Shown: one piece after another, positions 49,594 through 58,697 of the stretch
How positions within the stretch are numbered: position 1 is the first letter of the stretch
Layout: the number at the start of each line of letters is the position of its first letter
Assembly: GCF_000231405.2 (NCBI RefSeq)
Contig: NZ_CP007032.1
Coordinates: forward strand, 434,001-498,000
DNA length: 64,000 nt
Source of the DNA: Desulfitobacterium metallireducens DSM 15288
GTDB lineage: Bacteria > Bacillota > Desulfitobacteriia > Desulfitobacteriales > Desulfitobacteriaceae
Direction of reading: 5' to 3'
Position numbers and translations under genes: made by a program
Notes under the pieces: generated by a model
Told to the model about the DNA's origin: nothing
The model's input: the letters and a program-made list of their open reading frames with translations, nothing else
Database searches by the model: none

Positions 49594-51549
49594 ATGCCAG
49601 AATTAGAATTACTTGGCATTATAGCTCCCTTAAGGAAGTTATTGTCGAATACGAATGAAACAATTAATGTTCATGTTGATGGATCTATGCAAGATATATT
49701 ATCTTTACGGGAAAATCGTGAGTATATAATTCCCGATTTTCAGCGTGAAATTAGATGGGAAAAAGAGAACTTGTCACAGTTGGTTGACGATATAAAATCT
49801 GGACCCAAATATCTTGGTAACATTATTCTTACTCAAAAGTTAAATGAAAACAAGTTCCTAATCATAGACGGACAACAGCGAATAACAGTATTAACATTGA
49901 TACTTTCTTGTTTGAATTATTTCCACAACGGACAAATAGATACAATTTCTCCCTGTAAACTGAGCATTGAGAGTTTTCTGGGGTTTGAGGCTATTCTAGA
50001 AGGAAACTTCCCTGACAAAGATAGCTTAGCTGCGGAAATAGTGCAGTCAGATAAATTACATCAAATTGATAAATACTACGAATTATGGAGTCAAATTAAA
50101 GTTTTAGATTGTATAGCTAATGGACATGCCGCAAAGGATTTTATACGCAATTTAGGAAAAAGTGACGTGAACATCATTCTAAACAGATCAGACGACGCGA
50201 GAGATGGCATTCGCTATTTCATTGATGTAAACTTAAAGGGCAAGCAATTAGATACTGAGGATATATTCAAAGGGTATCTTTTTCGAAATGATCACAATGA
50301 AGACATTAGAAATGAGTGGTATAAATTTAAAACTAATGTATGTCGGATTGAAGCCACGAAAAAAATGGACTACCCGTTGTTAAAATTATTAGAACACTAT
50401 TTCTACTGTGATCTTTATACTAATTCAAAATTCAGAGGACTAGAATTCGGTGAAGATTTCTTATTAAAAAATGAATTTAAGACCCATGAAGATTTCCCTG
50501 TAAAGTTTAGAGGACAAACACATCTTATTGAAGTAATAAATGATAATGCCTATATGCTTAGTTCTTTACAAAAACTCAATAACGTCATTGAGATCATGTT
50601 GAATGTAGTTGAAAATGATTCAATTAACGCTACATTTACTGCTTTGTTCAGATGCATTTCACCGGACCGCATTGACACTAATGAGTTAAAAATCATACAC
50701 AATTTTATGGGGAAAGTTCTTAAAGACAATAAAGTTCTTCCTAAAGCTTTAGTAATGAAGTATATCCTTACAGTTCTACATAATCATGAAAATAAAGCAA
50801 AAGAAGAATTCAGAAAAATATATGGCACGTATCTTCTGTCAGTATTATTTATAATTTTTGAGAACAAGAAAAGTAAAGATGTTTTTATAGGTGTTTTAAA
50901 AGCATCCAACGATAATTGGTATGCAGAAATCATTACCCAGATTAAATCTTATTTCGAACCCAATAAAATAACTGACAGTAAGATTTTGGCACAGTATAAA
51001 CTCGGGACAAATGAAGATGTAGAAGATTACAAGTTTAGATGTAAATCGCTGGCCACTATTTATAATTTCTTCAAAATTGAAAATGAAAAAGTTATAATAT
51101 CCGAAAGTTTAGAGAGTGTCAAACGTTTCCTTGGGGATCAATTTACAACTGAACATTTTATAATAAGTGATAATCAACAAAGAAGGATGAAGGTCATCTG
51201 TGGCGAGCATGAACATAGGTACGAACATTCAAAAGAGTTTTTCAGTAAATATGTAAATAATCTTTTCAATTTTATTTTTATAAGCAGAGAATTAAATGAA
51301 TCTCTATCAAATTATTGGCTTCCTCAAAAAATGTATTTAATTAATAATCCGGATATCTTAGAATGCAATTATTCTAAAATGGTTTTAGGTGAACTATTGG
51401 AGATAAGCGATAGCATGCAAGACGATGTAGCTGCCGGTAATTTCAAGGATAAATTGGATCTGTTCTTTAGCAGAGATTTTAAAGAGAAATATATAACTTA
51501 TGCTCGTAATGTGCTTAGTAAGGTCATAGAAAAAATTAAAAGTGAATAA
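49594..51549 (+). CDS. DUF262 protein, SspE/GmrSD-like candidate nuclease
   Basis: About 651 residues. The N-terminal DUF262 domain has IPDFQREIRWEKENL (about 46-60) and LIIDGQQRITVLTL (about 89-102, the NTPase DGQQR motif). The C-terminal portion resembles a diverged DUF1524 HNH module: TEHFIISDN (about 519-527), then NNLFNFIFISRELNESL. DUF262-DUF1524 proteins include GmrSD (modified-DNA restriction) and SspE, which is stimulated by DNA phosphorothioation. Placement between dptH and the dnd operon suggests a PT-linked role, but this is inference. ATG 49594 follows GAGGTG by 10 bp; ATG 49576 is also in frame. Confidence 0.7.
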   Translation: MPELELLGIIAPLRKLLSNTNETINVHVDGSMQDILSLRENREYIIPDFQREIRWEKENLSQLVDDIKSGPKYLGNIILTQKLNENKFLIIDGQQRITVLTLILSCLNYFHNGQIDTISPCKLSIESFLGFEAILEGNFPDKDSLAAEIVQSDKLHQIDKYYELWSQIKVLDCIANGHAAKDFIRNLGKSDVNIILNRSDDARDGIRYFIDVNLKGKQLDTEDIFKGYLFRNDHNEDIRNEWYKFKTNVCRIEATKKMDYPLLKLLEHYFYCDLYTNSKFRGLEFGEDFLLKNEFKTHEDFPVKFRGQTHLIEVINDNAYMLSSLQKLNNVIEIMLNVVENDSINATFTALFRCISPDRIDTNELKIIHNFMGKVLKDNKVLPKALVMKYILTVLHNHENKAKEEFRKIYGTYLLSVLFIIFENKKSKDVFIGVLKASNDNWYAEIITQIKSYFEPNKITDSKILAQYKLGTNEDVEDYKFRCKSLATIYNFFKIENEKVIISESLESVKRFLGDQFTTEHFIISDNQQRRMKVICGEHEHRYEHSKEFFSKYVNNLFNFIFISRELNESLSNYWLPQKMYLINNPDILECNYSKMVLGELLEISDSMQDDVAAGNFKDKLDLFFSRDFKEKYITYARNVLSKVIEKIKSE

Positions 51550-51618
51550 AAGATAATAAAGTAAGTGCCAATAAGTCATATTAGGATTGCACTTAATATA
51601 AATATTCCCATGTGGGCT

Positions 51619-51652
51619 CGAAAGGGATTGGAGTTTATTCCAATCCCTTTCG
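51619..51652. terminator. Terminator-like hairpin between convergent operons
   Basis: CGAAAGGGATTGG / CCAATCCCTTTCG with an 8-nt loop, a perfect 13-bp stem directly after the dndA stop. No T tract on either strand, so termination is inferred from structure and position. Confidence 0.6.
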
Positions 51653-52792
51653 TTAAACGAGTTCCTTTATTGTACCCATAATTTTTTGAAATGCGGATAT
51701 GTCAAATCTGCCTTTACCCCAACTAATTCGTATTGCGCTTTCAATACACTCGTCTGAGAGTCCCATGGCGGTGAGAACGTGGCTATGACTATAGTCGTGA
51801 GAAGTGCAGGCAGAGCCGTTCGATATACTGCAATATTGTTTTGTAGCAAGCATAAGGGCCTCTGAATCAACGCCGAGGAAACTGATGTTTAGTGTATTAG
51901 GCATACTATGTTGAGGATCTCCATTGATCTCAAATTCCACACCCGAGGAAGTTATGGCATCCATAATCTGCTTTTTAGTTGTACGATAGACTTCCAAATT
52001 CATAGCCTTTTCCTGTTCGGCAATTTCACATGCTTTACCTAGCCCTAAGATCAGGGCTACAGGCAGCGTTCCTGGCCGGAGGCCACTTTCGTGGTCTCCA
52101 CCAAACATGATTGGCTTAATTGGGGGTTTTTTGTACTTTTTTGTGCGCAAGACCAAAGCTCCAATACCCTGTGGTCCGTACATTTTATGAGCGGTTAGGG
52201 AAAGTAGGTCATATTTTAGAAGCTTGAGCTCATCTACTAATTTCCCACAACTTTGAGCAGCATCGATGTGAAAATAGGTTTCTGTATCACAAAGTGCTTG
52301 CCCAATCTCCTGAACCGGCTGGATAATTCCAGTTTCATTATTGGCATGCATCACACTTACAAGCAAAGTATCGGATCGGACTTTACTCAAAAGCTCTTGG
52401 GCATCTATCCTTCCACTTTCGTCCGGTGAGATAAAATCTACTTCAAATCCTTGCTCTTTAAGAATCTTGAACGGTTTTAAAATGGCTTTGTGCTCAATAG
52501 CTGTGGTAATAATATGTTTTTTGTTCGTATTAATCCCATGTTCAGCAAGACCGAGAACAGCAAGATTATCGCTTTCGGTGGCTCCGCTTGTGAATATCAC
52601 TTCATTCTTAGCAATTCCCAGAAGCGAAGCAACTTGTTCGCGAGCTTTTTCTACTTGCTTGTGGGCATTAGTGCCGTAATCATGGGTGCGGCTATCTGGA
52701 TTACCATAGAAGCATTTATAGGCATTGGTCATGGTATCTAATACACGAACATCTACTGGAGTTGAAGCATTATAGTCAAGGTATAGGCTCAT
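51653..52792 (-). CDS. dndA: Cysteine desulfurase DndA (IscS-type)
   Basis: 379 residues, fold-type I PLP enzyme. DYNASTPVD at the start, FTSGATESDNLA (about 67-78), HIDAAQSCGK, the PLP lysine in LTAHKMYGPQG (about 196-206) and the active Cys in NGSACTSHDYSHSHV (about 323-337). It supplies sulfur for DNA phosphorothioation, and could also serve iron-sulfur assembly. Last gene of the dndBCDEA operon, 1 bp after dndE. Confidence 0.92.
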   Translation of the reverse strand: MSLYLDYNASTPVDVRVLDTMTNAYKCFYGNPDSRTHDYGTNAHKQVEKAREQVASLLGIAKNEVIFTSGATESDNLAVLGLAEHGINTNKKHIITTAIEHKAILKPFKILKEQGFEVDFISPDESGRIDAQELLSKVRSDTLLVSVMHANNETGIIQPVQEIGQALCDTETYFHIDAAQSCGKLVDELKLLKYDLLSLTAHKMYGPQGIGALVLRTKKYKKPPIKPIMFGGDHESGLRPGTLPVALILGLGKACEIAEQEKAMNLEVYRTTKKQIMDAITSSGVEFEINGDPQHSMPNTLNISFLGVDSEALMLATKQYCSISNGSACTSHDYSHSHVLTAMGLSDECIESAIRISWGKGRFDISAFQKIMGTIKELV

Positions 52793-52793
52793 T

Positions 52794-53186
52794 TCAAACC
52801 TCCTGGCTTTTCTTTAAAGCAAGGTTTACTAAGTCATCAATAGATTTTATAACATTGGTACCTGACAAATATGCAATCCCGCGGTTTAAATGCAATTTGA
52901 AGTACTTTGCTAATGTTTCTTCGTCAGTGGGCAGACCGTCTTTGATACACCAGGCTAAGATCAATGCATTGTATATCTCATGGTTTTCTCCGGCAAATGT
53001 ATGCCAAGACATTTCCACATTACTATCGGCCGGAAAATCAAGATCAGTAGGTATGGTTTCTTCGCTTAGAGAAAAGCACAATGCCCAGCGACAAAGAACA
53101 TTCCAGTTTTTTATGCCAGTTTTTCCTTTGAGGCGGGATAGTTTGTCCTTAGATTGATTAGACAACTTAATTTGCTTAACAATCAC
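52794..53186 (-). CDS. dndE: DNA sulfur modification protein DndE
   Basis: 130 residues matching DndE in length and position. It opens with IKLSNQSKDKLSRLKGKTGI, then WNVLCRWALCFSLSE and HLNRGIAYLSG. DndE forms oligomers that bind nicked double-stranded DNA in the modification complex. It overlaps dndD by 4 bp (ATGA type). Confidence 0.92.
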   Translation of the reverse strand: MIVKQIKLSNQSKDKLSRLKGKTGIKNWNVLCRWALCFSLSEETIPTDLDFPADSNVEMSWHTFAGENHEIYNALILAWCIKDGLPTDEETLAKYFKLHLNRGIAYLSGTNVIKSIDDLVNLALKKSQEV

Positions 53187-55126
53187 TTTACCGCACCTCC
53201 AAAGTAACCATTTTCTATCAAGGTCTGTTGTGTTTCATCATTGTATTTCAAAGTGAATTCTCGTCCAACATATGGGCGTAACATGTCATAATATTTCCCG
53301 CTGATTTCTGAATCTGTTGAAAGAAGAATCGTCTGGTCACTGGCTTCAGGAAGATAGTTTGTAATTAAGGACTCTCGATGAGCACTATCCAAACGAGCGA
53401 GTGGAGTATCAATAATAATAGGAAGTTGCTTTTTCGAACAGATGCCTAGAGCCCAAAGCATGGCAATCATCAAAAGTTGTTTTTCTCCAGCAGAAAAAGT
53501 AGACCTATTTATCTGTTCTCCATTTTGATTTAAGTAAATAAATTTAAGTGTCTTAGGTTCAATTTGAATATCGCTAATTAGGTTTTGTTTTGAAACAATT
53601 TTTTTGAAGCATTGTGTCATGGTTTCGGCTAAAAACCTTGTCTTTGATAGCTGTAAATGGATCTTATACTCCTCAAGTACCTTCAAGGCTCTTCCCGAAT
53701 AGGTTATGATTCTTCTTGCTTCGTCGATACTTTCCAAATTGGCAACAGCCTTCTCGATAACCTTAAGCTGCTCACGTCTCATGTCATCGTATTGAGCATT
53801 TTTAGCATTGTAATCTTCCTGAGCAATGCGAAATTTTTCCTTAATAGTAGCCAATTTTGCTGTCAATTCCAAGATGGTTTTGTATTGAATACCGGTTGAA
53901 GTTTCATCGATATCGATTGACAAATAATTTTCCACTTCAGCTAATTGTTTAAGCAAATCCTGTCGTTGGTCCAAAACCTGCAAGACGTCATTTTTCTGAC
54001 GCCTGGGCAAGGAATCACAAAGCATTTTTAATTGGATATGTCCTGCCTCTGATAAATTGTAAACCGTTTGTACATCCATCGATATGCTATTAATAAAGTG
54101 CATGAATTCATCAAAGTCAAGCCTTTTATCCTTTGTTTTATCGAACCTCTCAAAGAGAATTGGTAATTGGGCAATAGCAGCTTTGATTCCTCTTTGTTCA
54201 CGCTCCTGATTAGAGACGTCAAGAATTTGGTTTAAGAGTGGAAGCATCATTAAAAGTGGGAGATCTTCAGAAACTATGTTAATAAGTTGCTCATTCAGCT
54301 TTTCTAGAGACACTTCTAAGGTGTTTTTCTTATTCATTAGATCATTTCGGTTGGAAACTAAATGGCCACCCATGGTCATAAAGTCGTTTTCTGCTTTTTC
54401 AAGTTTTTGCGCAAGATTGATTTCTTCAATTTTTAAGTGGCCTAGGGTTTCGGCAGCTGCTTTTGCAAGTAAATCTATATTCTTTATTTTTTCATCATAA
54501 AGACCAATTTCTTTTGCGTCATCATCTGACTTAATTGCCTTTTTCTTATTGGTAATGATACGTTGGATATCTGATATAGCTTGATCAATCACATCGATTC
54601 CAAGTAAGGTTTTAATTGATTTCAAGAGAAATGTATGGTCATCCGAAACCGCCAACTCAGATATTTTTTCGCCATCAAAGAAAAAAAGTGGGGCGATTGC
54701 ACTTGGAAGCATTTCTTCGATAAACATATTCCAGTTTTCTGAAAGAACTTGATCGTATCTGTCATCTTTATATACGCTTGTTTTAAGAATGGTATTTGCA
54801 GAGTGCAGAGACCATTCCCTTTTAACATTATAATTGTTATTATCTTCACCCGAGGATAATTCAAACAGCAGTTCGATAGATGACGTGTTTGTCCCATCAG
54901 CTTTATTTACAAGTTTCTTTAAATAGTTGGGAAATGATGTCTTGCTTTCTGCAAAGGCAAAGGACCGCCTTCCATAAAGAGCTAGAAGGATTGCTTCCAA
55001 AATGGTAGTTTTGCCGCGCCCATTCATTCCACCAATAAGAATAATTTGTTTTTCGGTAACAAAATCAAATAGATTAGTGTTTGCATAGATTCCGAAATTG
55101 TGGAGGGTCAGGCGTTTAATCTTCAT
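53183..55126 (-). CDS. dndD: DNA sulfur modification ATPase DndD
   Basis: 647 residues, SMC/Rad50-like ATPase. Walker A GGMNGRGKTTILEAI (about 32-46), a long central coiled coil (about 190-480), the ABC signature FSAGEKQLLMIAM (about 541-553) and Walker B/D-loop PIIIDTPLARLDSAH (about 565-579). It provides ATP-driven DNA remodelling or nicking for sulfur insertion. It starts 4 bp after dndC. Confidence 0.93.
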   Translation of the reverse strand: MKIKRLTLHNFGIYANTNLFDFVTEKQIILIGGMNGRGKTTILEAILLALYGRRSFAFAESKTSFPNYLKKLVNKADGTNTSSIELLFELSSGEDNNNYNVKREWSLHSANTILKTSVYKDDRYDQVLSENWNMFIEEMLPSAIAPLFFFDGEKISELAVSDDHTFLLKSIKTLLGIDVIDQAISDIQRIITNKKKAIKSDDDAKEIGLYDEKIKNIDLLAKAAAETLGHLKIEEINLAQKLEKAENDFMTMGGHLVSNRNDLMNKKNTLEVSLEKLNEQLINIVSEDLPLLMMLPLLNQILDVSNQEREQRGIKAAIAQLPILFERFDKTKDKRLDFDEFMHFINSISMDVQTVYNLSEAGHIQLKMLCDSLPRRQKNDVLQVLDQRQDLLKQLAEVENYLSIDIDETSTGIQYKTILELTAKLATIKEKFRIAQEDYNAKNAQYDDMRREQLKVIEKAVANLESIDEARRIITYSGRALKVLEEYKIHLQLSKTRFLAETMTQCFKKIVSKQNLISDIQIEPKTLKFIYLNQNGEQINRSTFSAGEKQLLMIAMLWALGICSKKQLPIIIDTPLARLDSAHRESLITNYLPEASDQTILLSTDSEISGKYYDMLRPYVGREFTLKYNDETQQTLIENGYFGGAVK

Positions 55127-55130
55127 TATA

Positions 55131-56630
55131 TTAATTATCCTCCACTTTGTAAAAATTTAATTGTTCTTCTTCAGATTCAGCATTTTTGTCATAGAAAGCG
55201 CCCATGTTTTTTTTGCGCTGAACTTTAGCCACTGTAAAGGCTTTAGCGTCTTCTTCATCGCGAAAAAATCCACGCTTGATTTGGGCTTCAATATCCCCTA
55301 AAATACCTTTTCGTTGCTTTATGTCGGAAGACTTTTGTTCGATATCAACGATGCGAGCTGTCATTTCAAAGAGAAGCTTTTCATCCGGATATAAAGCATG
55401 ACAAACATCAGCAAGAATTTCCCACTCTGCTTTTCCATAAGAAGTTTCTAGGTGGTGGAGGAAAATTACAAAATCTCTTCCAGTAACCTCCTTATAGATA
55501 TCAGGAAGGGAATCGTCAAACTCATGCTTCTCGTCAAGCCAAATCTGCCTTATAATATTTAGTTCTTCTAAGGTTATTAGCTCAAGATTTCTAAATTCTT
55601 CTGGTCCGTTCTGGTTGATTTCGGTTTGGATCGTGAGCAATTTTTTGAGCCAGCCTTCACGTACCGATTTTATATATGGACCGTGAACAAGGCGTCCTTT
55701 GAACATATGCGTATTACCTGTCATTCTTCTAAAGTCTCGCCTCGATCTATCGGCTTCAGCATCCCCGATTTCATTTCTGAATTCCAGTAAAGGTGTCATC
55801 CATTCTTTTTCGCTGTCATTCATGATCATGGCCGCCATTGACTTATCCTGTTCTACCAGAGTACAAACCCAGCATCCAAAACGACTTTTGCCACAACTGG
55901 GGGTATCTGAATTAATAATTAAAGGACACTCACCATCTTCTGTAGCACCTCGATACATTGTTAGTAAATCTTTATTGGAATGACCCCAAGGATTTTTATA
56001 TTGCATTAAGAACGTCCAGACATCATCATTTGTCCAGTTTTCAAGTGGTGAAAAAACTAGCTCATTTTGCATTGTTTCATTAGGACTTAAAAAGTCACGG
56101 ACTCGGAGATTTTCATAATGTTGCATTGTTCGAGCACGATTGGCACTCTCGGCCTTTCTTGTACCTAATAGAAGAATAACTTCTCCATATGAAGATACTA
56201 TGTTTTGAACGAAAGTATTTGCCGGTTTAATTTTTAAGCGATCAGTGCACCATCTAAAGTTGGTGTGAGGGAAGGGGTACCCCCGTCCTAAAAGATTCAC
56301 CCAAAAAGTGTCATTGTAATCAGGAATTAACCTATGGGGAATAATTGGCATATCCAATGCTTTAGCCCTATTTTTCATTCGTTCTAATGAAATTTCCACC
56401 CATTTAGCAACAACAGGAGACTCTACCAAGGTATCAGTGCAAATCACATGTACGGCTTTTCTTTTGCGCAATTCTAGTGGTAATTCCGATAAAGCTAACC
56501 ATACCAATTGCAGGGTAGCGGTGCTATCCTTTCCTCCAGAATAACCAACTACCCATGGGATATCATCTTCTAGATACAAATTTTTGATGATTTCATACAA
56601 CTCTTTAATATTTTGTTTTGTTATGCTCAT
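55131..56630 (-). CDS. dndC: DNA sulfur modification sulfurtransferase DndC
   Basis: 499 residues of the PAPS-reductase / ATP-pyrophosphatase fold. PP-loop GYSGGKDSTATLQ (about 29-41). Cysteines for a 4Fe-4S cluster occur in FRWCTDRLK (about 125-133) and later in CPLIINSDTPSCGKSRFGCWVC. It activates DNA and transfers sulfur from DndA. It overlaps dndB by 4 bp. Confidence 0.95.
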   Translation of the reverse strand: MSITKQNIKELYEIIKNLYLEDDIPWVVGYSGGKDSTATLQLVWLALSELPLELRKRKAVHVICTDTLVESPVVAKWVEISLERMKNRAKALDMPIIPHRLIPDYNDTFWVNLLGRGYPFPHTNFRWCTDRLKIKPANTFVQNIVSSYGEVILLLGTRKAESANRARTMQHYENLRVRDFLSPNETMQNELVFSPLENWTNDDVWTFLMQYKNPWGHSNKDLLTMYRGATEDGECPLIINSDTPSCGKSRFGCWVCTLVEQDKSMAAMIMNDSEKEWMTPLLEFRNEIGDAEADRSRRDFRRMTGNTHMFKGRLVHGPYIKSVREGWLKKLLTIQTEINQNGPEEFRNLELITLEELNIIRQIWLDEKHEFDDSLPDIYKEVTGRDFVIFLHHLETSYGKAEWEILADVCHALYPDEKLLFEMTARIVDIEQKSSDIKQRKGILGDIEAQIKRGFFRDEEDAKAFTVAKVQRKKNMGAFYDKNAESEEEQLNFYKVEDN

Positions 56631-57694
56631 ATAGTTACCGTTCCTGACATATTTTCTAATCTAGCTTTTTCAATCAAGTATTCAGTAAAAGCTTTCTGGT
56701 TATTACGCGAACAAGATATGCGTCCATTCACCATCACAAGTCCTTGTAGTTCCTTACTATTTTTAGACCAGTTTATGTTCTGTAAAAAAGTTAGTTTGTC
56801 ATTCCAGTTGTCAGAGGCGTTCCGTTCATTATTCAGAGCATTTCCTAAACCGCCAAGTGCTCGAAGAGTAATAGCGTGGGCACATATATAATCTCTTCGA
56901 AATTCAACCGGAGAGATGGTTTTGCTTTTTACACTGACCCAGGGAAGCATATTATGCGAAACTGCGTCCCAGAACGAGACAATGGTTTTCTTGGTTTCAT
57001 CATCGTTTATCGGAGCTCCTTTAATGAGGTCTCTCGACGCGTGAAAAATAGCACTTAAGGTAAACAGAGCTTTGGAACGATTGGAAATAGTTGATTTTTC
57101 ATTTTCTACATTACCAAAAAACATAGGTATTTCGTTAATGCATTCTTTGATCAAGACAGAAAATTCATCTCTGTTGTCATATAAAATGTTTAGGGACATT
57201 GTGGGGCGCGCTGCATATCGGTTTAGGTCGGTAAACATCTGTTGAGATCGCTTTAGCCCCAAATCGTAGTAAAGAACAATAGAAATATCCTCGTGTCTCA
57301 ATTCTGGACACTCTTGTAGCGCTGCCTCAATGGCTGCTCTGCGATGCTGACCATCGTTTATAATGATACGTGAATTCATAGCTATTTTCAAATAACCAGA
57401 AGAGCTATTTTTATTGGCAACAAACTCTAAATCTCCGTCAATTGATGCGGTAAGTGCAGAAAAGACATAACAATTCTTATTACTCAGTATGTACTCTTTC
57501 ATTTCTGGAATACGTTGTTTGTTCAAAATCCTTTGTGCCCTCATGTCGGGAGACAACGAACTATCATTATAGCTAAACAGTTTTGTAACTATGTCTAAGG
57601 GACACATCACAGAGTAATAAGGCATTCCAGCCTGAATACCTTTTACGGCCGGAAGCTCAAAAAAAGAGTCTTGTTTTCTCACAATGACCTCCAA
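56627..57694 (-). CDS. dndB: DndB-family DGQHR protein
   Basis: 355 residues with the family's DGQHR motif, INDGQHRRAAIEAAL (about 112-126). It begins VIVRKQDSFFELPAVKGIQAG and has the RAQRILNKQRIPEM region. Known role: transcriptional repressor of dnd genes that also influences modification. First gene of the operon; the ATG follows GGAGG (complement of 57698-57702). Confidence 0.92.
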   Translation of the reverse strand: MEVIVRKQDSFFELPAVKGIQAGMPYYSVMCPLDIVTKLFSYNDSSLSPDMRAQRILNKQRIPEMKEYILSNKNCYVFSALTASIDGDLEFVANKNSSSGYLKIAMNSRIIINDGQHRRAAIEAALQECPELRHEDISIVLYYDLGLKRSQQMFTDLNRYAARPTMSLNILYDNRDEFSVLIKECINEIPMFFGNVENEKSTISNRSKALFTLSAIFHASRDLIKGAPINDDETKKTIVSFWDAVSHNMLPWVSVKSKTISPVEFRRDYICAHAITLRALGGLGNALNNERNASDNWNDKLTFLQNINWSKNSKELQGLVMVNGRISCSRNNQKAFTEYLIEKARLENMSGTVTI

Positions 57695-57729
57695 TTAGAA
57701 GTGTGCTTTATTTACTTTGGAAATATAAT

Positions 57730-57765
57730 ATTATACTATGGAAGTATTATAAATCAACTTCCAAA
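57730..57765 (-). promoter_or_regulatory. dndBCDEA promoter with inverted repeat
   Basis: Minus strand: TTGATT (complement of 57752-57757), 16-bp spacer, TATAAT (complement of 57730-57735), 35 bp before the dndB start. The repeat TTTGGAAGT and ACTTCC, 11 bp apart, overlaps the -35. It may be the operator for DndB-type autorepression. The 57770-58100 stretch beyond shows nothing recognisable. Confidence 0.6.
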
Positions 57766-58103
57766 CGTGTTCAATCTATTTCGGTAATTTTGATGCGGAT
57801 GGGCTAAAAATGAATGAGTTTGCTAAGAGTTTCCTGATTTCCTTGTGCGAATAAAAGAATATTGCGGTTTACTAGAGGTTCATCTGCGTATTCGAGTATT
57901 AAGGAATAAAAGGTAATGGATGTTTTTAGCCCTGAGGAGGCTCCCGTTTTAAGTCGGTCTGAACTACGGACGGTTTGATCCTGTGAATATCAACCACTTT
58001 TATATTATTATTTACACTCCATGATGCCGGCTAAATCCTGAAACGTAATGTTTGTATTTGCGCTAGCCTTTTTTCTCTATAAGGTCCTTTACATGGATAT
58101 ATA

Positions 58104-58361
58104 ATGGTTCAGCAGCTGTCAGGGACTTTTAACTCTTCACAAATTAAGGGAAAGGATTTTCTGGATTTTGATAGAGCTCAGTTAGAGATACTTTTTACTT
58201 ATAAGAAAGCATCTGTTAACTCAATTTCATATCATATCTCGAAGAGGTTGGATTGCGGCATAGCCATGGCTCACCTAGAAATCGGTGCGGCCCATGAAGG
58301 AGCGACGTGTCAATGGGAACTTCTCACAGGATTAGAGGTGGCTCGGTTCAAACCGGTGTGA
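58104..58361 (+). pseudogene. C-terminal fragment of a nitroreductase-like protein
   Basis: The 85-codon frame encodes RLDCGIAMAHLEIGAAHEGATCQWELL, resembling the C-terminal part of nitroreductase-family proteins (dxGiamaHle...). The N-terminal FMN-binding half is absent and no ribosome binding site precedes the ATG. Probably a remnant; family call weak. Confidence 0.45.
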
Positions 58362-58408
58362 TTGATTGTCTATCATCGGGTTATATATTTACATAAGCTT
58401 TGCAAGAA

Positions 58409-58497
58409 GTTAGGGGAGCTGAGCTAAAGTGGCTGAGAGGGAAATGAGTTTCCGACCCACTGACCTGAACTAGGTAATGCTAACGGAAGGAATAAAT
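58409..58497 (+). promoter_or_regulatory. TPP riboswitch (orphan)
   Basis: Thi-box motifs in order: GGGGAGC (58413-58419), GGCTGAGA (58431-58438), GACCCACTGACCTGA (58454-58468), GGTAATGC (58473-58480) and CGGAAGGAA (58484-58492). A large hairpin terminator follows at 58526. No thiamine gene lies downstream on this strand; the next plus-strand gene (60444) is about 2 kb away. Confidence 0.92.
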
Positions 58498-58525
58498 TGT
58501 GTGATTCGTAGGCAATTAAAAAAAT

Positions 58526-58578
58526 AACGTGCTGTATTATTCAATTGTACTTAAGTGAATATGCAGCACGTTGTTTTC
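58526..58578 (+). terminator. Terminator after TPP riboswitch
   Basis: AACGTGCTG (58526-58534) pairs with CAGCACGTT (58564-58572), with an inner TATTCA/TGAATA stem, followed by GTTTTC. It could be the riboswitch expression platform. Confidence 0.75.
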
Positions 58579-58697
58579 TATTTATAATATTTCTTTTCAA
58601 AGCTATTTGGGCTCAATTAAAATCAGGAATTAGGCAATTCAGAACTAAGGTAAAAAATAAGATAATGATATTTAACTATAAGTGGTGCTTTTGAATA

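Noticed and set aside
57770-58100. Possible tRNA or island attachment site at the right edge of the Dnd region
   Set aside because: No cloverleaf and no direct repeat matching the left edge could be found by eye.
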